NCBI RefSeq assembly: GCF_017948485.1
Contig: NZ_JAFFSX010000022.1
Location: 124,001-188,000, forward strand
DNA length: 64,000 bases
From: Streptomyces sp. GESEQ-35
Lineage (GTDB): Bacteria; Actinomycetota; Actinomycetes; Streptomycetales; Streptomycetaceae
Direction: 5' to 3'
In this document: positions 25,717 to 35,103 of the stretch, piece by piece
How the letters are laid out: each line of letters opens with the position of its first letter
How positions within the stretch are numbered: position 1 is the first letter of the stretch
Notes under the pieces: generated by a model
The model's input: the letters and a program-made list of their open reading frames with translations, nothing else
Databases searched by the model: none
Told to the model about the DNA's origin: nothing
Program-made: the position numbers and the translations under genes

Positions 25717-27969
25717 TCAGCTGACGTCCGACGGGTCCAGACGGTAGATCGACGACTCGGTGGACGTACTGCTGGTGTCCGACGCGGAGTCGGAGGCCGA
25801 GCTGTTGCTGTACTCGCTCTCCTTCACCGCCGTGCCGTTCTTCTGCACCCACTCCGTCACCTCGGTGGAGAGGGTGGAGCCGCCGCCCATGCCGCCACCG
25901 CCGCCCATCCCTGAGCCGCCGATCTGGATGTAGTGCAGCTTGCCGCTCTTCACCAGCTCCTTGAGCTTGGCGAGGGTCATCGCCTTGTCGGACCCCGACC
26001 AGCCCCACATCGAGATCACGGGCTCGCCACTGCTGACGATGAGCTGGGCCGCGCTCTGCGAGCTGGAGACGGCGAGCAGCCACGTGGCGCCGTCCTGGTG
26101 CTTCTTGAGGTAGGAGATGAGCTCGGTGCTGGCGCCGCCGCCCATGCCTCCACCGCCGCCCATGCCGCCACCGCGGCCGCCGCTCTGGGAGGTGCCGTTC
26201 GGAGGAGTGCCGCCCGCCTGGGCGTCGCCGCCGGGGAAGCCGCCGCCCTGCTGGGCGCCGTCCTGCTGCGTGCCGCCGGACGTACCGCCGCTGGGCGCCC
26301 CACTCGGCGCTCCGCTGGGTGTGCCTCCGCCCGGGAAGCCCCCGGCAGCCTGTCCGGACTGCCCGTTCTGGCCGCCCTGCTGCCCGCCGCCCGGCATGTC
26401 GCCGCCGCCGAAGCCGCCGCGACCACCGCCACCACCCCCGCCGGGGCCGCCGCCCATGCCGCCGCCCGTCGACGGACCGGCCGTCGGATTCGTACCGCCC
26501 ATGCCGCCGCCCGAACCGGACGGCACCGACCAGGCGTACGCCGCCGGGCCCGCGACCGCCGCGACGATCGCCGCGGTGAGGGACGCTGCCAGCAGCCGTG
26601 CGCGGTTGCCTGAGCGGAAGAGGAACAGGCCGACGATCGCCAGAGCCATCACGACCGCGACCGTCGGCCACAGCCAGGTGTTCCAGTCGGAGGCACGGCG
26701 CAGCAGTACGACGGCCCAGATGCCGGTGACCGCCAGGCCGGCCGGCAGCACCCACACCCACCGCTTGTCGGCGCGGAAGGCACGCAGCAGCATCACGCCG
26801 CCGCCTCCGCAGAGCGCCGCGATGCCGGGTGCGAGCGCGGTCGTGTAGTACGGGTGCATGGTGCCCTCGGCCATCGCGAAGGTCAGATAGTGCAGCGCGG
26901 TCCAGCCGCCCCACATCACCAGCGCGGCGCGGGTCATGTCGGTGCGCGGGGCGCGGCCGCACAGCACCAGGCCGCCGATGCAGGCGATCGCGGCGAAGGG
27001 GATCAGCCAGGAGATCTGGCCGCCGAGGATGTCGTTGAAGAGACGGCCGAGTCCCGCCGTACCGGAGAAGCCGCCGCCTCCGCCACCGCCGCCTCCGCCG
27101 TTGCCCTCGCCGCCGAGGACCCGGCCGAGGCCGTTGTAGCCCATGATCAGGTCCCAGGCGGTGCCGTCCGTGGAGCCGCCGATGTAGGGCCTTTCGGACG
27201 CGGGCACCAGCGACACCGCGGCCGCCCACCAGAAGCTGGAGATCGCCAGGACGACGGCCGCGAGGGCCAGGTTGACGATCCGCTTCACCAACTTCGGCCT
27301 GGCCGCGTAGAGGTAGACCGCGAAGACGACGGGGAGGGCGATGTAGCCCTGGAGCATCTTGGTGTTGAAGGCGAGCCCGAAGCAGGCCGCGGAGCCGAGC
27401 AGCGGCAGCAGCTTGCCGTCCCGGGTGGCCCGGAGGGCGAGTGCGGCCCCGGCGGCCATGAGGAGCACGAGCAGTGTGTCGGGGTTGTTGTCCCGGTTGA
27501 TGGCGACCGTGATCGGGGTGAGGGCCAGGACGAGGGCGGCGACGGTCGCCGCGGCGTGGCCCCAGACCCGCTTCACGGAGGAGTGCACGATCCAGATCGT
27601 GCCGAGGGCCGCCGCGATCATCGGCGCCATCATCTGCCAGGTGCCGTAGCCGAAGATCCGGCACGACAGGCCCATGACCATCAGCGCGAACGGCGGCTTG
27701 TCGACGGTGAGGAAGTTGCCCGCGTCCAACGAGCCGAAGAACCACGCCTTCCAGCTCTGCGTACCGCTGAGCACGGCCGCGCTGTAGAAGCTGTTGAGGT
27801 TGGACGACGACAGGTTCCAGGAGTACAGCACGCCCGCCAGGATCATGATCGCGACGAGCGCGGGCAGTGACCAGCGGGGTGCCGTGTCCGGGGGCGCCGC
27901 GGGAGGTGTCGGCGGCGGCTCTTCGGGGGTCACGGTCGTGTGGGGGAGTGGATCAGTGGCAGACGTCAC
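25717..27969 (-). CDS. Membrane glycosyltransferase, GT39/ArnT-like, with Gly-rich extracytoplasmic region
   Basis: 750 residues, GTG start. Residues about 35-480 hold about a dozen membrane segments. The first external loop contains AGNFLTVDKPPFALMVMG, typical of GT-C polyprenyl-phosphate-sugar transferases with an acidic catalytic residue. Residues about 490-640 form a Gly/Gln/Pro/Ser-rich low-complexity stretch (many GGG, GGMGG and SGAPSG units). A short folded C-terminal domain follows (STELISYLKKHQDGATWLLA, then VSSSQSAAQLI). A separate poly-Gly loop occurs near 295-305. It probably mannosylates or otherwise glycosylates envelope components from a lipid-linked donor. Confidence 0.88.
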   Translation of the reverse strand: MTSATDPLPHTTVTPEEPPPTPPAAPPDTAPRWSLPALVAIMILAGVLYSWNLSSSNLNSFYSAAVLSGTQSWKAWFFGSLDAGNFLTVDKPPFALMVMGLSCRIFGYGTWQMMAPMIAAALGTIWIVHSSVKRVWGHAAATVAALVLALTPITVAINRDNNPDTLLVLLMAAGAALALRATRDGKLLPLLGSAACFGLAFNTKMLQGYIALPVVFAVYLYAARPKLVKRIVNLALAAVVLAISSFWWAAAVSLVPASERPYIGGSTDGTAWDLIMGYNGLGRVLGGEGNGGGGGGGGGGFSGTAGLGRLFNDILGGQISWLIPFAAIACIGGLVLCGRAPRTDMTRAALVMWGGWTALHYLTFAMAEGTMHPYYTTALAPGIAALCGGGGVMLLRAFRADKRWVWVLPAGLAVTGIWAVVLLRRASDWNTWLWPTVAVVMALAIVGLFLFRSGNRARLLAASLTAAIVAAVAGPAAYAWSVPSGSGGGMGGTNPTAGPSTGGGMGGGPGGGGGGGRGGFGGGDMPGGGQQGGQNGQSGQAAGGFPGGGTPSGAPSGAPSGGTSGGTQQDGAQQGGGFPGGDAQAGGTPPNGTSQSGGRGGGMGGGGGMGGGASTELISYLKKHQDGATWLLAVSSSQSAAQLIVSSGEPVISMWGWSGSDKAMTLAKLKELVKSGKLHYIQIGGSGMGGGGGMGGGSTLSTEVTEWVQKNGTAVKESEYSNSSASDSASDTSSTSTESSIYRLDPSDVS

Positions 27970-28070
27970 GAGCGGCAGCCTGCATGGAGGGGGTGGGTGC
28001 GCGCTGTGCCGTACCTGGCCCCGGGCTGTGAATCGCCCAAGGGCCAGGTCATGGTTGGTTCAGCGTTCCT

Positions 28071-28100
28071 TCAATCAGTGCTTCTTCAATCAGTGCTTCT
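28071..28100 (-). repeat. 15-bp tandem duplication containing the stop codon of the DMT gene
   Basis: TCAATCAGTGCTTCT occurs twice in a row. On the minus strand each unit reads L-K-K-H-stop, so the end of the gene with its stop codon is duplicated. Confidence 0.9.
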
Positions 28101-29025
28101 TCAACCGGTCGGTGTCACCGCTGATGAACACCAGCCCCAGCGCGAGCACGGCCAGCCCGCACCAGGAGGCCGCCGGCAGGCGTTCACCGAGGACGGCGAC
28201 GCCCAGGACCGCGGCGACGGCGGGCTCGGCGAGGGTCAGTGACGTGGCCGTCGACGCGGGCGTGTGGCGTAGCCCGTACCCGTAGAGCCGGTAGGCCAGG
28301 GCGACGGTGAACAGCGCGAGGTAGCCGGCCACCGCCGCGCCACGCGTCGCGGTCAGCCACTGCATGTCCAGGAACAGCACGAGCGGCAGGACGAGCAGCC
28401 CGGCCCCGCCGAACAGCACGCCCATCACCGCGTCGGACGGGTGTCCGTCGGTGATGAGCCTGCCGCCGATCAACGAGTAGATGGCGTACGACAGTCCGGC
28501 TCCGGCGGCGAGCCCGACGCCCGTCAGATCCATCGGCGTTGCGTGTCCGGTGAGTTCGGGACCGAGCACCAGCAGGGTGCAGCCCAGTACGGCGGCCGCG
28601 GTGGCGGTGGTCCAGCGTGCCGTGGGCCGGGCCTGTCCGGTGATCCAGGCCAGCAGTCCGGCGAAGACCGGTGCGCTGCCGAGCGCGATCACCGTGGTCA
28701 CCGCCACGCCGGTCCGGGCCACCGCCGGATAGAAGGTGACCGGATACCCGGCCACCGCCAGTGCGCCCAGCACCAGCAGCCACCGTTCGCGGCGGGTGCA
28801 GCCTGCGGGCAGTGAGCGGGCGCCGCGTGAGGTGAGGAACAGCAGGAGGCCGCCGAGGGTGAGACCGGCGCAGCCGATGGCCGCCGCCGGGGCGCCGGCC
28901 GGGGCCAGGGAACTGGCGGTTCCGGTCGTGCCCCACAGCACGGCGGAGATGAGGATGGGCGCGGGGCCGCTGAGGAGACGCGCGTCCGGGCGCGCGGAAA
29001 TCAAGGAAGTGGTGCGGTTCGGCAC
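28090..29025 (-). CDS. EamA/DMT-family drug/metabolite transporter
   Basis: 311 residues, GTG start, with ten predicted membrane segments in two EamA halves. The first begins LISAVLWGTTGTASSLAP and the second VGLAAGAGLSYAIYSLIGGRL, each with the usual Gly/Ala-rich helix packing; the end LAEPAVAAVLGVAVLGERLP is the classic DMT C-terminal EP-x-x-A motif. Such proteins export amino acids or small metabolites; the substrate here is unknown. It is preceded by a 244-nt region shared with the divergent secreted hydrolase gene. Confidence 0.91.
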   Translation of the reverse strand: MPNRTTSLISARPDARLLSGPAPILISAVLWGTTGTASSLAPAGAPAAAIGCAGLTLGGLLLFLTSRGARSLPAGCTRRERWLLVLGALAVAGYPVTFYPAVARTGVAVTTVIALGSAPVFAGLLAWITGQARPTARWTTATAAAVLGCTLLVLGPELTGHATPMDLTGVGLAAGAGLSYAIYSLIGGRLITDGHPSDAVMGVLFGGAGLLVLPLVLFLDMQWLTATRGAAVAGYLALFTVALAYRLYGYGLRHTPASTATSLTLAEPAVAAVLGVAVLGERLPAASWCGLAVLALGLVFISGDTDRLKKH

Positions 29026-29230
29026 AGTCGTGGTCTTCCGTCGTCGAATGCGTCTGCGTCTGGGACCGGGTCCGAAACGGGCGCACGACGACGGCCCCTC
29101 ACCGCCCGGTACGGGTCGGTCGGGGGCCGGGGGATCCGAGGATCAAACCCTCAGCGTCTGCGCCCGGTCAGGCGCAGGGAGGGGGAGTGACGGCGTGCCA
29201 GTAAATGTTCACGTGGGGATCCTACCTGGC

Positions 29231-29261
29231 CGTACAACCTTTCCCTCGAACTCATGAGTCA
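29231..29261 (+). promoter_or_regulatory. Predicted ECF-type promoter of the secreted hydrolase gene
   Basis: GTACAACC (29232-29239), 16 nt, then GAGTC resembles an ECF sigma-factor promoter (AAC-type -35 and GTC-type -10). The same GTACAACC-N16-G(A/G)GTC arrangement occurs at 60882-60909. Confidence 0.4.
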
Positions 29262-29269
29262 ACAGGGGC

Positions 29270-30130
29270 ATGACTCACCGGACATTCGGACGTGCGAGAG
29301 CGCTGTCGCTGGCTCTCGGCGCGGGAATCCTCATACCGTGCGTGGTCGCCGTCTCGCCCGCCGCCGCGGCGACCGCACCCGCCGTCAGCTGTACGTCGGC
29401 GAAGGCGGGCCTTGCCGTCAAGCTCCAGAAGGACATCACCGCGGCCGTGACGAACCGCACGGGGACGGTCGCCGTCGGCCTCTACGACCGCAGCACCAAG
29501 ACGAGGTGCACGCTTCGCCCCTCCACCGCCTACGACTCCGCCAGCGTCGTCAAGGTCACCGTGCTCGCCACGCTGCTGTGGGACGCGAAGAAGCACAACC
29601 GCTATCTCACCGACCGCGAGGCCACGCTCGCCAAGGCCATGATCACCAAGTCGGACAACGCGGCGACCAGCACCCTCTGGAGCCAGCTCGGCCTGACGAA
29701 GATCAAGGGCTTCCTCACCGCGGCCAAGATGACGCAGACCAAGCCGGGCACGGGCGGCTACTGGGGACTCACCCAGATCACCGTCACCGACGAGCAGAAG
29801 CTGCTCCAGCTCGTCACCGCCAAGAACACGGTCCTGAGCGACAACGCGCGTGCGTACATGGTCAAGTTGATGAGCCAGGTCATCGCGTCCCAGCGCTGGG
29901 GCACTCCGTACGGTGTCCCCTCCGGCGTCTCCGTGCACGTCAAGAACGGCTGGCTTCAGCGGGCCACGCACGGCTGGCGGGTGCACAGCGTCGGTACGTT
30001 CAAGGGCGGCGGTCACGACTACATGGTCACGGTGCTCACCCACGGCAACAGCACCATGAACTACGGCATCACGACCATTCAGGGCGTCGCCAAGGTCATC
30101 CACCGGGATCTGGCCGCGTCCGGCAGTTGA
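29270..30130 (+). CDS. Secreted serine hydrolase, class A beta-lactamase-like
   Basis: 286 residues with a Sec signal peptide ending near AAAATAPA (about residue 36). The mature protein has the three penicillin-recognising motifs in order: SVVK in YDSASVVKVTVLATL (S-x-x-K), SDN in MITKSDNAATSTLW, and KNG in VHVKNGWLQ in place of the usual KTG. A Glu-166-type ExxLN motif is not obvious, so true beta-lactamase activity is uncertain; a cell-wall or other serine hydrolase is possible. It follows the GTACAACC promoter motif and precedes a second secreted protein. Confidence 0.85.
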   Translation: MTHRTFGRARALSLALGAGILIPCVVAVSPAAAATAPAVSCTSAKAGLAVKLQKDITAAVTNRTGTVAVGLYDRSTKTRCTLRPSTAYDSASVVKVTVLATLLWDAKKHNRYLTDREATLAKAMITKSDNAATSTLWSQLGLTKIKGFLTAAKMTQTKPGTGGYWGLTQITVTDEQKLLQLVTAKNTVLSDNARAYMVKLMSQVIASQRWGTPYGVPSGVSVHVKNGWLQRATHGWRVHSVGTFKGGGHDYMVTVLTHGNSTMNYGITTIQGVAKVIHRDLAASGS

Positions 30131-30178
30131 CGCCTGCCCGTCTCCCGTCCGTCACCGACCCGCCCTACGGTGACGCCC

Positions 30179-31216
30179 ATGCGCCTGAGAAACGTACGAA
30201 CCGTGCTCGCGACCGCCACCGCCGGCCTGGCGGCGGCCACCTGCCTCACCGCCGCAGGGCCCGCCGGCGCGGGCACCAACATCCAGACCGGCCACGCCTG
30301 TTCGCCCTCCGTCGCCATCCAGGGCTTCTCCGACGCCCTGGACAAGACGACGTACCAGGGCACTTACGTCGGCAACTTCTCCGCGCTCGCCGTGGACCGG
30401 AACGGCGACCTCGCCGCGGTGTCGGACCGCTCGTCGCTGTTCACGCTGGACGGTGAGACCCTCCAGCCGAAGTCAGTCGTCCAGCTCGCCGACGAGAGCG
30501 GCGCCGCGCTGGACTCCGAGGGCCTGGTCGCAGACCGGGACGGCACCCGCCTGATCAGCTCCGAGACCGAGCCGTCCGTACGCCGCTACTCGCGCGACGG
30601 CAAGATCCTCGACCGTCTGCCCGTGCCCGGCTCCCTCCAGGTCGCTCCGGCCGGCCGGGGCGTCTCCAACGGCACCTTCGAGGGCCTGACCCTGCTGCCC
30701 GGCGGGCGCACCCTGCTCGCGTCGATGGAGTACGCGCTCTCCGGCGACTCCACGGGCACCGTCCGCTGGCAGACCTGGCAGCGGCACCACGGCACCTTCG
30801 AGCTCGGCGCCCAGTACGCCTACCAGGCCGACACCGGCCTTGGCGTCCCCGAGGTCACCGCGCTGCCCGACGGCCGCATCCTCGTCCTGGAGCGCGGTTT
30901 CACCGCCGGCGTCGGCAACACGGTCCGCCTCTATCTCGCCGACCCGCGCCGCGCGACCGACACCAGCGGCATCGACACCCTGACCGGCCAGAACGGCGTA
31001 CGCCTGGTCAAGAAGACCCTCCTCGCCGACATCGTGAACTGCCCGTCACTGGGCGCCACCGCCAAGCAGCCCCAGCCCAACCCCCTCCTCGACAACATCG
31101 AGGGCATGACCGTCACGGGCTGGAGCAAGGGCCGCCTGAAGGTGCTGCTGGTGAGCGACGACAACCAGAATGCGGTGCAGACGACGCGGTTCTACGACCT
31201 CCGCGTACGTATCTGA
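30179..31216 (+). CDS. Secreted esterase-like/phytase-like beta-propeller protein
   Basis: 345 residues with a signal peptide (VLATATAGLAAATCLTAAG, cleavage near AGAG). The mature part has repeating beta-propeller-like patterns such as NFSALAVDRNGDLAAVSDRS, LDSEGLVADRDGTRLISSE, FEGLTLLPGGRTLLASMEY and DNIEGMTVT. These match the esterase-like activity of phytase domain (PF13449). The substrate is probably a phosphate ester or phosphodiester, but that is not shown. A GTG three codons upstream is an alternative start. Confidence 0.85.
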   Translation: MRLRNVRTVLATATAGLAAATCLTAAGPAGAGTNIQTGHACSPSVAIQGFSDALDKTTYQGTYVGNFSALAVDRNGDLAAVSDRSSLFTLDGETLQPKSVVQLADESGAALDSEGLVADRDGTRLISSETEPSVRRYSRDGKILDRLPVPGSLQVAPAGRGVSNGTFEGLTLLPGGRTLLASMEYALSGDSTGTVRWQTWQRHHGTFELGAQYAYQADTGLGVPEVTALPDGRILVLERGFTAGVGNTVRLYLADPRRATDTSGIDTLTGQNGVRLVKKTLLADIVNCPSLGATAKQPQPNPLLDNIEGMTVTGWSKGRLKVLLVSDDNQNAVQTTRFYDLRVRI

Positions 31217-31306
31217 TCCTTTACGGCGATCATTGCGGAGGGATGAAATCCGCTTGCCGCAGCGTTGGTGCCTTCCGTAGATCCAACAGAACGGGGAGGC
31301 ACCGAC

Positions 31307-34300
31307 GTGGCAGCGCGGCAGGGATGGGCGCGGAGACTGTGGGCGTACGCCTGGCGCCACCCCCAGGACGTCGTCCTGGCGCTCGGGTCCTCCCTCGTCG
31401 GCATGGCCGTCATGGCGCTGGTCCCGCTGATCACCAAGGTGATCATCGATGATGTGGTCGGCGACAACAGCCGGTCCATGGCGACGTGGGCGGGCGCCCT
31501 GGTGGGCGCGGCCGTCATCGTCTACGTCCTCACCTTCATCCGCCGCTACTACGGCGGCCGTCTCGCCCTCGACGTCCAGCACGACCTGCGGACCGAGATG
31601 TACGGGACGATCACCCGGCTCGACGGCCGCCGGCAGGACGAGCTGTCCACCGGCCAGGTCGTCGGCCGGGCGACCAGCGACCTCCAGCTCATCCAGGGCC
31701 TGCTCTTCATGCTCCCGATGACCATCGGGAACTTCATGCTCTTCCTGATCTCCCTGGTCGTGATGGCGTGGCTGTCGCTGCCGCTCACGCTGGTCGCCGT
31801 CGCGGTCGCGCCCGCGATCTGGTTCATCGCCAAGCGCAGCCGCGCCAGGCTGCACCCCGCCACCTGGTACGCCCAGGCCCAGGCCGCCGCCGTCGCGGGC
31901 GTCGTCGACGGCGCCGTCAGCGGCGTACGCGTGGTGAAGGGCTTCGGGCAGGAGGAGCAGGAGACCGGGAAGCTCAGGGAGGTCGGCCGGAAGCTGTTCG
32001 CGGGGCGGCTGCGCACGGTCCGGTTCAACTCCAAGTACACCCCGGCCCTCCAGGCCGTCCCCGCCCTCGGCCAGGTCGCGATGCTGGCGTTCGGCGGCTG
32101 GCTCGCCGTGCGCGGCCACATCACGCTGGGCACGTTCGTCGCCTTCTCCGCCTACCTCGCCCAGCTCGTCGGCCCGGTCCGCATGCTCGCCGTGGTCCTC
32201 ACGGTCGGCCAGCAGGCCCGCGCCGGCACCGAACGCGTCCTGGAGCTGATCGACACCGAGCCGACGATCGAGGAGGGCCACAAGACCCTTCCCGCGGACG
32301 CGCCCGCCACCGTCGAGTTCGACGACGTCTCCTTCGGTTACGAGGACGACCGCCCCGTCCTCGACGGGCTGACCTTCGAGATCCGCCCCGGCGAGACCCT
32401 CGCCGTCGTCGGCTCCTCCGGCTCCGGCAAGTCCACGGTCTCGCTCCTCCTCCCGCGCTTCTACGACGTCACCCACGGCGCCGTCCTCATCGGCGGCCAC
32501 GACGTCCGCGAGCTGACCCTCGACTCGCTGAGGGCCGCGATCGGGCTCGTCCCCGAGGACTCCTTCCTCTTCTCGGACACGGTCCGCAGCAACATCGCGT
32601 ACGGCCGTCCCGACGCGACGGACGACGAGATCGAGACGGCTGCCCGCGCGGCCCAGGCTGACCGTTTCATCAGGGAACTGCCCGACGGCTACGACACCAC
32701 GGTCGGCGAGCACGGCCTCACCCTCTCCGGCGGCCAGCGCCAGCGCGTCGCGCTCGCCCGCGCGATCCTCACCGACCCGCGGCTGCTCGTCCTCGACGAC
32801 GCGACCTCCGCGGTGGACGCCCGCGTAGAGCACGAGATCCACGAGGCGCTGAAGCACGTCATGGAGGGCCGGACGACCCTCCTCATCGCCCACCGCCGCT
32901 CCACCCTCAACCTCGCCGACCGCATCGCCGTCCTCGACGGCGGCCGGCTCGCCGACATCGGCACCCACGAGGAACTCCAGGAACGCTCGCCGCTGTACCG
33001 CCGTCTGCTCACCGACCCGGACGAGCTCGGCGGCGTCTCGCCCGGCCACGCCCGGCCCGCCTGCCCACGGGAGGACACGTCCGTACGGGACGAGCTGGAC
33101 GCCGAGTTCGACGCCGAGCGGGGCATCACGCCCCGGCTGTGGGCGGGGGAGCGGACGCCGCGCGACATCGCGATGGAGGGCACCCCGGCCACCCCCGAAC
33201 TCCTCGCCCAGGTGGACGCACTGCCCCCGGCGACCGACACCCCGGAGATCGACGAGGCACGGGCCGTGAAACCCGAGGAGAGCTACGGCCTGCGCAGGCT
33301 GCTGCGCGGCTTCGGTCTGCCCCTCCTCATCAGCCTCGGCCTCGTCGCCGTGGACGCCGGGATGGGGCTGCTCCTGCCCGTCCTGATCCGGCACGGCATC
33401 GACAGCGGTGTCTCGGAACTCGCCCTCGGCGCGGTCTGGGCGGCCTCGCTCCTCGGGCTGCTCGCCGTGCTCGTCCAGTGGACGGCGCAGATCGGCGAGA
33501 CCCGGATGACCGGACGGACGGGGGAGCGGGTTCTGTACTCACTCCGTCTGAAGATCTTCGCCCAGCTCCAGCGGCTCGGACTCGACTACTACGAGCGGGA
33601 GCTGACCGGCCGGATCATGACGAGGATGACGACGGACGTCGACGCGCTGTCGACCTTCCTCCAGACCGGCCTGGTCACGGCGTTCGTCTCGGTCGTCACC
33701 TTCTTCGGCATCATGGTCGCCCTGCTGGTGATCGACATCCAGCTCGCACTGGTCGTCTTCGCGACCCTCCCGCCCCTCATCATCGCCACGGTCTTCTTCC
33801 GCCGCGCGAGCGTGAAGGCGTACGAACTGGCCCGTGAACGTGTCTCGGTGGTCAACGCCGACCTCCAGGAGTCGGTGTCCGGGCTGCGGATCGTGCAGGC
33901 CTTCCGGCGCGAGCGGGACGGCGGGCAGCGGTTCGCGGAGCGGAGTGACAGCTACCGGCAGGCCCGGACAAGGGGCCAGTGGCTGATCTCGATCTACTTC
34001 CCGTTCGTGCAGCTGCTGTCGTCGGTCGCCGCGGCGGCCGTACTGATCGCGGGCGCGGGAAGGATCGACGACGCGACGCTCACCACCGGCGCGCTGGTGG
34101 CGTACCTCCTGTACATCGACCTGTTCTTCGCCCCCGTCCAGCAGCTCTCCCAGGTCTTCGACGGCTACCAGCAGGCGACCGTCTCGCTGGGCCGTATCCA
34201 GGAGCTGCTCCAGGAGCCGACGTCCACGAAGAGCGCCGACGAGCCGCTCGACGTCCTCTCGCTCCGTGGAGAGGTCGCCTTCGAGGACGTGCACTTCGCC

Positions 34301-35026
34301 TACGGCCATGACGAAGAGGCCCTCGGCGGCATCGAGTTGACCATCCCCGCCGGCCAGACCGTCGCCTTCGTCGGCGAGACCGGCGCCGGCAAGTCGACGC
34401 TCGTGAAGCTCGTCGCCCGCTTCTACGACCCGACGGGCGGCCGCGTCACCGTCGACGGCATGGACCTCCGCGCCCTCGACATCACCTCGTACCGGCACCG
34501 CCTGGGCGTCGTCCCGCAGGAGGCGTACCTCTTCCAGGGCACCGTCCGCGACGCCATCGCCTACGGCCGCCCGGACGCCACCGACGCCGAGGTGGAGGCG
34601 GCGGCCCGAGCGGTCGGCGCGCACGACATGATCGCCACGCTCGACGGCGGCTATCTGCACGAGGTCGCCGAGCGCGGCCGCAACCTCTCCGCGGGCCAGC
34701 GTCAGCTGATCGCCCTGGCCCGCGCCGAGCTGGTCGACCCGGACATCCTCCTCCTCGACGAGGCGACGGCCGCCCTGGACCTGGCCTCCGAAGCCCTGGT
34801 CAACCAGGCCACCGACCGCCTCGCAGGCCGCCGTACGACACTCGTCGTCGCCCACCGCCTGACGACCGCGGCCCGCGCGGACCGGGTCGTGCTGATGGCA
34901 CACGGCCGGGTCGCCGAGGACGGCACACACGAGGAACTCCTCGCGCGGGACGGGCAGTACGCCGCGCTGTGGCGGACGTTCCTCGGGCAGTCCGAGCCGG
35001 AGGAACCGGTCGGCGCGTCCCGCTGA
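31307..35026 (+). CDS. Fused tandem ABC exporter (TMD-NBD-TMD-NBD) with one degenerate ATP site
   Basis: 1239 residues; GTG 31307 has a GGGGAGG site and is preferred over an upstream in-frame start. Two complete ABC exporter halves are fused: TMD1 (about 15-330), NBD1 (about 345-580), an acidic linker of about 90 residues, TMD2 and NBD2 (about 1000-1239). NBD1: Walker A VVGSSGSGKST, signature LSGGQRQR, Walker B LLVLDDATSAVD. NBD2: Walker A VGETGAGKST, signature LSAGQRQL, Walker B LLLDEATAALD. NBD1 has Asp in place of the catalytic Glu, and NBD2 has a weakened signature; both fall in the same composite site, as in asymmetric heterodimeric exporters. Probably a drug or lipid exporter. Confidence 0.93.
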   Translation: MAARQGWARRLWAYAWRHPQDVVLALGSSLVGMAVMALVPLITKVIIDDVVGDNSRSMATWAGALVGAAVIVYVLTFIRRYYGGRLALDVQHDLRTEMYGTITRLDGRRQDELSTGQVVGRATSDLQLIQGLLFMLPMTIGNFMLFLISLVVMAWLSLPLTLVAVAVAPAIWFIAKRSRARLHPATWYAQAQAAAVAGVVDGAVSGVRVVKGFGQEEQETGKLREVGRKLFAGRLRTVRFNSKYTPALQAVPALGQVAMLAFGGWLAVRGHITLGTFVAFSAYLAQLVGPVRMLAVVLTVGQQARAGTERVLELIDTEPTIEEGHKTLPADAPATVEFDDVSFGYEDDRPVLDGLTFEIRPGETLAVVGSSGSGKSTVSLLLPRFYDVTHGAVLIGGHDVRELTLDSLRAAIGLVPEDSFLFSDTVRSNIAYGRPDATDDEIETAARAAQADRFIRELPDGYDTTVGEHGLTLSGGQRQRVALARAILTDPRLLVLDDATSAVDARVEHEIHEALKHVMEGRTTLLIAHRRSTLNLADRIAVLDGGRLADIGTHEELQERSPLYRRLLTDPDELGGVSPGHARPACPREDTSVRDELDAEFDAERGITPRLWAGERTPRDIAMEGTPATPELLAQVDALPPATDTPEIDEARAVKPEESYGLRRLLRGFGLPLLISLGLVAVDAGMGLLLPVLIRHGIDSGVSELALGAVWAASLLGLLAVLVQWTAQIGETRMTGRTGERVLYSLRLKIFAQLQRLGLDYYERELTGRIMTRMTTDVDALSTFLQTGLVTAFVSVVTFFGIMVALLVIDIQLALVVFATLPPLIIATVFFRRASVKAYELARERVSVVNADLQESVSGLRIVQAFRRERDGGQRFAERSDSYRQARTRGQWLISIYFPFVQLLSSVAAAAVLIAGAGRIDDATLTTGALVAYLLYIDLFFAPVQQLSQVFDGYQQATVSLGRIQELLQEPTSTKSADEPLDVLSLRGEVAFEDVHFAYGHDEEALGGIELTIPAGQTVAFVGETGAGKSTLVKLVARFYDPTGGRVTVDGMDLRALDITSYRHRLGVVPQEAYLFQGTVRDAIAYGRPDATDAEVEAAARAVGAHDMIATLDGGYLHEVAERGRNLSAGQRQLIALARAELVDPDILLLDEATAALDLASEALVNQATDRLAGRRTTLVVAHRLTTAARADRVVLMAHGRVAEDGTHEELLARDGQYAALWRTFLGQSEPEEPVGASR

Positions 35027-35103
35027 CGGTCGTGCAACCATCCGACATACGTCCTGCGTCCGTACACCCGTACGCTCATGGTCCGGGTACAGGAGGGGCG
35101 ACA

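Noticed and set aside
29026..29230. Riboswitch or attenuator leader of the DMT transporter gene
   Set aside because: GC-rich helices can be drawn, but no known riboswitch consensus or leader peptide with repeated codons was seen.
31046..33394. 782-codon minus-strand open frame
   Set aside because: Antisense to the fused ABC exporter; no motif and typical GC-driven open frame.
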